DNA of 64,000 bases, taken from contig NC_134147.1 of assembly GCF_033958435.1 (NCBI RefSeq), positions 45,502,001-45,566,000 of the forward strand, in the 5' to 3' direction. The notes under the pieces are model-generated. The model was not told the origin of the DNA. It made no database searches and saw only the letters and a program-made list of their open reading frames with translations. The DNA comes from Carettochelys insculpta (lineage: Eukaryota; Chordata; Testudines; Carettochelyidae). A program made the translations under genes and the position numbers. Below, piece after piece: positions 58,331 to 64,000 of the stretch. How positions within the stretch are numbered: the stretch's first letter is position 1; every line of letters starts with the position of its first letter.

Positions 58331-59875
58331 TCTGAGTTGGGCGTGGGTTGGGTGATGTGGGCATTCAGGGCAGCACCTGGAGTCCAGGGGGGTCACAGTA
58401 GTGGGACCTTGCCTGTGGCTGCTCCTGGGAGAGGATCATGGTGGCGGGGCTGCGCTGGCCGGTGGCTGCTTCCTCGGCTTGTGTTGGTGGGGCCACTGGG
58501 TGGAGGGGCTCTCCCTGCCCTGGGTCCAGCACTAGGGATGGGGAAGGAGTGGTTTGAGCAGAGGCTTTGGATCAGAGGAGCCGTATATCCAGGGCCATTG
58601 GCCTGGAACAGGCAAAACCCAGGTCCCAGTTGTTCACTCTCTTAGAGGTGCAGCCACCTTCCCTCCCACAGGTCACTCTGCAATATAACTGTCCCCTGTG
58701 TTTGCTCCCCACCCCCAGGTTCCTGCTATCAGACCCCCTCTCTTTCTTCTAATGAGAAACAGTCAGATTCCAGGCACATCCCAGTGTCCTAGGAAAACCA
58801 AGCCATGGCCTTCTTTTAAGTTGTGGATAAGAGGAGGCTGCATACCAACTTTGGTGGTCCTAGCTCTTAATGTTGAGGAGCAGTTCTTGAACAAATGGAC
58901 TTACAGATGGATGGGTGGATTTGCTGAAAGACAGACAGTTGCACATTTCTAAAATATATAGTAGTTATGACTCTGACAGGCATCTCTCATGCTAACATTG
59001 TTAAGACATAAGAGACGAGCCATCCATTAAGAAGCAAGGCTAAAACAAGCTCACCTGTAAAACACATTTGATACCCTTCACAGTCCGTTAATAATCAGCT
59101 TTTGGACTGTCTGCAGACGGACACTTTCTAGATGCCTTTCTCACCAGCCATACCACTGAATTGAAAGAGTCCCCTGGACTCAATTTCTGCTTCCTGTTGC
59201 TGGAGGCCAGAGGTCTGTAATCTCTGCAGAACATTTTCACCAACTGTCTGATATTTTAGCACAAAAAACCCACTGGGGGAGCATATGTGGCACAGAAGCG
59301 TAGGAATTAGAGAGGAAAAAGACCAATTAGATGATTTATTCAGTCTCCCTTGCTGACTCTGGATATGCTCCCTGCAGTATATTGCACCGGGTTTTATCTG
59401 TTGTGATTTTTAGCTGATTTAATGGCTCTCTCACCACATTCTTTAGCAAGTGCGTCCAATCTCACAGATGACACTCTTAGCAAATATTTCGTCATAATCT
59501 GGCTGAACTGGCTTTGGCTCCGTTTCACACTGATACTTTTAGGGTTCATCTTATGAAGGTGTGTGCAACACAGATGGGCGCACCATTCTAGCTTTAGTCT
59601 CACAAGCATGATAAACAGTAGTAGCAAAAACGTGGCTCTATGAATTAGTAACCAGAGAGTGTACCCAGGATCCTTGGTGGGCTGGTACTCTGCGATAATT
59701 GGTGCCATCTTGTCTATGCTCCCATTGCTAGTTTTAATCAGGTTAACGCAATATACACATGCTGCAGTCACACTTTCCCTTGCATTATAGTCATTCACTA
59801 AATTATACCCGTTTTGACCACCTGAACAATCCTGCTCTGAATAGTAACCTGGGTAGAATCTGACATGGTGTCTGA
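58331..59875. other. Unassigned intronic sequence
   Basis: GC-rich at 58340-58560. A 175-codon frame at 58118-58645 follows from the G-rich composition (Gly/Trp/Arg-rich, no domain). No gene or named repeat is seen. Confidence 0.45.
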
Positions 59876-60151
59876 GGCCTTGTCTACACTTACCTTTACT
59901 GTCAGTCTCCTTTAGCTACTCAAATTGCATAGCTGAAGTCAACATACCCACTGCGGTCTCTTCCACATGGTAACGTCAACGGGGACGACTCTGCCGTCAG
60001 TGCCGCCTGCTCTTCTTGTTTTTCTGGAATGCCGCTGTTGATGACAGTGCATTCAGAGATCAGTTTATCACGTATTCAGTGGTGCGATTAAATCAATACC
60101 TGATGGATCAGTCCCTGCTGGGTTGAGCCCCAGTGTGGTGCAGACGTACCC
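59876..60151. mobile_element. TIR transposon, about 276 bp
   Basis: The left end ggccttgtctacacttacct and the reverse complement of the right end gggtacgtctgcacc match in the GTCTxCAC core. The flanks tga (59873-59875) and tta (60152-60154) match at 2 of 3 bases. The interior tagctgaagtcaacataccc and ttcagtggtgcgattaaatc follows the same MITE type as 45593-45886. Confidence 0.6.
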
Positions 60152-60154
60152 TTA

Positions 60155-61530
60155 GCATCCAGCACCTCTCTGTGCATGGGCTCCGGGCAGTTGGAGGAGG
60201 TTTAGGTGGCAGTTTCATGGTTTTTGAGAACTTTTCCACCTGAAAAGAGGCATCACAGGAGAAAGCCTAATGGTCCTTGTGGGGGAAGTGGACAAGCACA
60301 TAATCCTGGCTGTCATGGTGGATGGAAGGTGGTAGGAGGCCGTGCAGTAAGATAACAGGGTGAATAGATGGGGGAGGTGTAACTTGTTGGGGTCTTTGAA
60401 GGCTCGGACAAGAAATTTGTGTTTAATGTGGTGAAGGAGGAAGATTCATGGGACAGACTTAGAATGAAGTGGCAAAGTGGCTAGGCGGATATTAGCAGCT
60501 GCCTGAAACATAGGCTGTTGAGGAACTGGGCATAGAGGCCAGAGAGCGAGAGGCTGCTGTAGCAAGGGTGCCAAACAATCTGGCCGTGGGTGAGAGTTTT
60601 GGATCTGAGTGACATGCAGGGGAAAGCGCCACAATTTAGACTGTGTTTAAGTGCGTCAATCAGGAATGAGGAGAGAGGCAAAAAAGAAGCTGAGGCTGTA
60701 GAGCTATGGAGCTGAGCAACAGAGAGGGCAAGGGCGCTTTCTACCCGGGTAGAGAAAAGTGTGGTTGGGAGGAGGGCTGTGGGGGAAAGATTGGGGCCTC
60801 AGTTTTGATGAGTTTAAGTGCCAAGTGCCAGCTAGACGTTGATGCAGAGCTGTCGGGACTGGCTGAGTTGTTAGTTTGGAAGGCGGGAACCCGATCCTGA
60901 AGAGTGGCTTTGGCAAGAAAGGCTGAAGGGGAAAGACAAATACTGGCTGAGCAGGAGTGAGGTGTTGTGGCTAAGACGGCGAACATGATCCTTGGCTGTC
61001 AAAGCCAGGGGATAGCAGGTAGGATGAGGGAGGTGGTGTTATCTCTGTAGATGGCAGTGGTGAGACCCTTACTGGATATGGCATCAAGTTTGGTGTCAGC
61101 ACCTCAAGAACCAGTTCAGAAAAGAGTTTTAAGAGGGATTTGGGGTCAGAGAACCTGCCAGCTATTGAGACAGAAGAAGCTTGTGCTCTTTCATTTATCC
61201 AAGAGATGATCATGTGGTAACTTGGTCGTGGTCTCTGAGGACGTACACATGAAGAGATTTCTGATAGTAAATGCTGCTTTGATGTAGCGCCTAAGGAAGA
61301 CGGAAAAGGAAGAGGCCCGATAATGCAGGGATCCCACCTGGAGAGAGAAAGGGGAGGAGGAGGCGTTTCAATCAGACACTGAGCTACAGTCATAGATTAA
61401 CCTGTACGTGTTACAGAAGTAGTTCTTGCTATCACAAGGGGGTTTTGTAGAGGACATTTAATTAAGCTCACTGGGTTCTCTATAATGCCACCCTTGTGTT
61501 AACTCCAGAGGCAGACCCTCAGAGATGAAA
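60155..61530. other. Unassigned intronic sequence
   Basis: A G/A-rich stretch rich in gagg/aagg words. No gene or named repeat is recognised. Confidence 0.45.
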
Positions 61531-61531
61531 A

Positions 61532-61653
61532 CTGAGCAATCTTGTGGCACCTTAATGCTCATTGACTAAACAGTAAAATTGTTCGCCTTTAAGGTGCTAC
61601 AGGACTGCTTGGCTTTTTGTGAAGCTACAAATGAACACGGCTCCCCGTCTGAG
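61532..61653. mobile_element. Penelope-like tail, inverted, diverged
   Basis: A short antisense arm (atcttgtggcaccttaatgc) is followed by a sense arm (gcctttaaggtgctacagga, then acgaacacggctccccgtct-like text ending ctgaga). This is the same head-to-head order as the copies at 19295 and 35897, but more diverged and without a visible duplication. Confidence 0.5.
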
Positions 61654-61696
61654 ACTATGTACAGAAACCCTCAGTTTTACAGACCCCAATTTAGCA

Positions 61697-61729
61697 GACT
61701 TTGGGAACAACCCCATTGTTCCCAAAGTC
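61697..61729. repeat. Perfect 14-bp inverted repeat (hairpin)
   Basis: GACTTTGGGAACAA (61697-61710), a CCCCA loop, then TTGTTCCCAAAGTC (61716-61729). It is a perfect stem. The adjacent GC-rich sequence to about 62020 resembles a dispersed reptile repeat that carries this hairpin, so it probably belongs to a mobile element. Confidence 0.85.
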
Positions 61730-62816
61730 CACTGGGGGCTGTAATGTCCTAAATTTCACACACGCACCCCAAAAAGTTAAGGGACTTACCTCTGCCATGG
61801 CCTGGAGGAGCCGCTGCCTCCTCCGCTGGAGCCACCACGCACTCGTCTCGCCAGGGGAGCCCCCAGTGGGAGGTGCACGTGGTGACTTCACCGGCAGCAG
61901 CTCCTCGAGGTGGCACAGTGGCAGCACGCTTCAGGATCCCAGCCACGGTCCAGCAGCTGTGGTCTGGTGAGTCCCTGGGGGTATTTTGGGTGGGGGCTGG
62001 GGCTTGGGGATTGTGGCAGGGGTGGGTAGGTAGTAAACCCTTGTATTTAATGGGCACTCTGGTTTAAGAGCCAGCCTCCCCCGGCCATTAGTACGTTAAG
62101 TCAGGGGTTTCTTGTACCTCAGAGATAGGTTATTCCAACGGAGAAGTCACTGGGCATATCTGGTTTGTATTGCTAGCCCTCCTTTAGGAAAACGCACCAT
62201 GAAATGTTCCCCAGCGGTAACAAATGGCTGCGTGAACACATGCAAATGCACAGGGGGCAAAGAGCTCCTTTGAGACTGGAACCCTGACCACCTGCACCTC
62301 CCCTGTGCCCAGCAGTTACCTCCTGACTTCGTTACCTAATTTGATGAACACTTACAGATTCTCAGGGCCCATTTCCTCTTGCAGCCCCTCCCCCAACCCT
62401 GGCCATTTCTCTTCCACTTCTCAGCTCCTTTATCTTACCCCCAGGAAACATCTCAGTGAACCATATCGTTTTTTCACACCATTCTGTGCATGCTACGTGT
62501 AAGGTAAGGAGCACGTTTGGTGCAGATGTGTAAGCTGTGGCTTGGTGTAACAGTGTGACAGACAGGCAGAAAGGTTGGAGTTGGGCGGGTGGGTGTTTTG
62601 CAGTGGACTATGGAAAAAAATTAAACCAATCCTTGTTTCATTTTAGGTACATACTATGCACTCTGTGCATACATGACATTTATAATGTATATTAACCACC
62701 ACCTGACCAGGATTGTGATAGTGACTATGAAATGCTCAGGGAGATTAGAGAAGCTATAAAAATAGAAACTCTATAACAGTGAGGGGATTTCAACTATCCC
62801 CATATTGACTGGCATT
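61730..62816. other. Unassigned sequence, first part probably repeat-derived
   Basis: 61730-62020 is GC-rich with overlapping frames on both strands, probably part of the repeat that starts with the hairpin. The rest shows no gene or named repeat. Confidence 0.4.
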
Positions 62817-62850
62817 AGGGATGCTAAAGTATAACCAGTTAACCATTGCG
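62817..62850. mobile_element. hAT-like element end fragment
   Basis: The sequence tagggatgctaaagtataac with cagttaacc matches the left end of the element at 63086-63335. No right end is found, so this is a truncated copy or a chance similarity. Confidence 0.4.
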
Positions 62851-63085
62851 GGCTGGAGAAGAATCTTGGGCATCTAACATTTTGGAGTTCTGATTATGAA
62901 TCAGGGCCACCTCTCCTTTCTCACTGAGCATTGTGTTGTTGAAGGTTTTGAATGGGTTAATTTTTTTTTTCAGTTTTCTCATGTTGCTGGGTGAGAAGGA
63001 TTTCCAGACACAGTTGGGTTTTATCACCACATGTTTATCCTCTAGCTTTTGTTCTCTGGCCAGCTCAGATTTTGGTTTTCAGGAT

Positions 63086-63335
63086 TAGGGATGTGAAAGA
63101 TTAACTGGATAACGAGCAAGCATCGCCCTTAACAGATGATGCTTACTGGTTCCAGTTAACTGGAAGGAACCCACAGCGGCCCCTGTCTGCAGCGGTGGGG
63201 CTACTTCAGCTCAACTGTGGTGGGAGGTTGTTTGTCCTAGCCCAGCCAGGCTGGAGCATTGTCCCTCCACACTCTTTTAATCAGTAAACATGTTGTTTAA
63301 CAGGTCAACCAGTTAAATGGGATTTTACAGTCCTA
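63086..63335. mobile_element. hAT-like non-autonomous element, 250 bp, 8-bp duplication
   Basis: The left end tagggatgtgaaagattaac and the reverse complement of the right end taggactgtaaaatcccatt are inverted repeats. The flanks ttcaggat (63078-63085) and gtcaggat (63336-63343) match at 7 of 8 bases, the hAT signature. Same family as 10677-10968, with which it shares ctagcccagccaggctggag-like interior text. Confidence 0.75.
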
Positions 63336-63343
63336 GTCAGGAT

Positions 63344-64000
63344 CCAGTAAAAAAGTCTGTATTTGCAAACATCTTGATCTGCAAAAACTTAGTGTTTTAT
63401 GTGCATCACACAATGATTCTGAACGTTTAACAATGCAGGTTAACTTGCTGCTCAGAATCTGGCAGGGTCAGTCCAATTATTTGTCAGTCTCTTCAGAGTT
63501 TCTGATTTAGAACCAACAAATACCAGATAATCTAGGAAACTTGCTACCACAGGCCACTTGCTATTTACATGGCAAGGAGCAAAGAACAAACTCATCCAGC
63601 AGTGTGGCACAACAGGGATAGGTAATCAGCAGCCCACTGTACACATTTCACACTGTGTAAAACAAAGCCTTCAGCTTGTCTGCACACTTGAAAAAAGCCC
63701 TGAATCCAATGCTGCAAGATTTCCTGTCTTTCATTTCTTCTGTAGCGATAGCTGCCGAGGGCATAATGTTAATCAGATGAGCAGGACAAGTAATACATAG
63801 CAGCTCTGGTTACTGATTGAGTTTAATCTCCTGGGAAAACTTAGCTATACAGGAAGCAGTATCTTTGTTAGTTGTGGCCATATTTTTTCTCAAGTTATTT
63901 GGTACATCACACACGTCAGTTATTGATGCATTGCCAAAACGTGTCAGCAAAGAGGACAGATGTTACAGGAGCACAACGCAGTGCAGGTTTATGCACTTTG
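63344..64000. other. Unassigned intronic sequence
   Basis: No gene or named repeat is seen up to the window edge. Confidence 0.5.

Larger units (their letters stand above)
37859..64000 (+). other. CADPS: Intron downstream of the second CADPS exon (5' portion)
   Basis: The stretch starts with the donor gtaagc and runs to the window edge without a further recognised exon. The next CAPS residues expected by family knowledge (a segment beginning LDNPDEQAAQ) were not seen. Contents are transposon copies, a microsatellite and unassigned sequence, listed separately. Confidence 0.7.

Noticed and set aside
58118..58645. 175-codon Gly/Trp-rich open frame
   Set aside because: It is the translation of a G-rich tract; no domain and no matching exon borders.

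Overview
The window is vertebrate genomic DNA, most probably from a turtle. It is almost all intron and transposon debris. The organism call rests on the repeats: several kinds of CR1 LINE, including the type whose tail ends in a run of TTCTTATG; Penelope-like element (PLE) remnants; many small terminal-inverted-repeat transposons with a GTCTACAC core at their ends; and tRNA-derived SINEs. I recognise this mixture from turtle genomes. A crocodilian or other archosauromorph is less likely but cannot be excluded by eye.

Only one protein-coding gene is supported. Two exons on the + strand, 23308-23421 (38 codons) and 37526-37858 (111 codons), have AG/GT splice sites, share phase 0 and join into one uninterrupted reading frame of 149 residues. 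The residues match the N-terminal part of calcium-dependent secretion activator (CAPS), and the variant positions fit CADPS better than its paralogue CADPS2. The window would therefore hold the end of one long intron (1-23307), an exon, a 14.1-kb intron, a second exon and the start of another long intron (37859-64000). No promoter, first exon or polyadenylation site of this gene is visible.

Upstream intron (1-23307): a 273-bp TIR element, a 1.5-kb minus-strand CR1, a 148-bp palindromic TIR element, a tRNA-like SINE, a PLE fragment that still encodes a GIY-YIG-like segment (7811-7939), a CR1 interrupted by a PLE tail (8267-9060), a hAT-like element (10677-10968), a longer PLE-like stretch (12319-12675), three more CR1 tails and an inverted-dimer PLE tail flanked by a 13-bp target duplication (19295-19440).

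Middle intron (23422-37525): mostly unassigned, with a few CR1 ends, a CR1-tailed SINE, two related hAT-like elements (30580-30776 and 31233-31415), a MIR-like fragment and another inverted PLE tail (35897-36110).

Downstream intron (37859-64000): several TIR elements with 3-bp duplications, one of which (44187-44505) sits inside a CR1 tail so that the empty site can be read directly; a tandem tRNA-like SINE; an inverted-dimer PLE-like tail with a perfect 9-bp duplication; two CR1 copies with coding remnants (47075-47612 and 52455-53560, the latter lacking part of its reverse-transcriptase active site); a 710-bp TIR element; an (AC)n microsatellite; a G-rich quadruplex-prone patch; and another hAT-like element with an 8-bp duplication (63086-63335).

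I found no operon, CRISPR array, intact mobile-element gene, structural RNA gene or new gene system. The real interest lies in transposon structure: repeated head-to-head PLE tails that inserted as units, datable nested insertions, and a varied set of GTCTACAC-ended elements.
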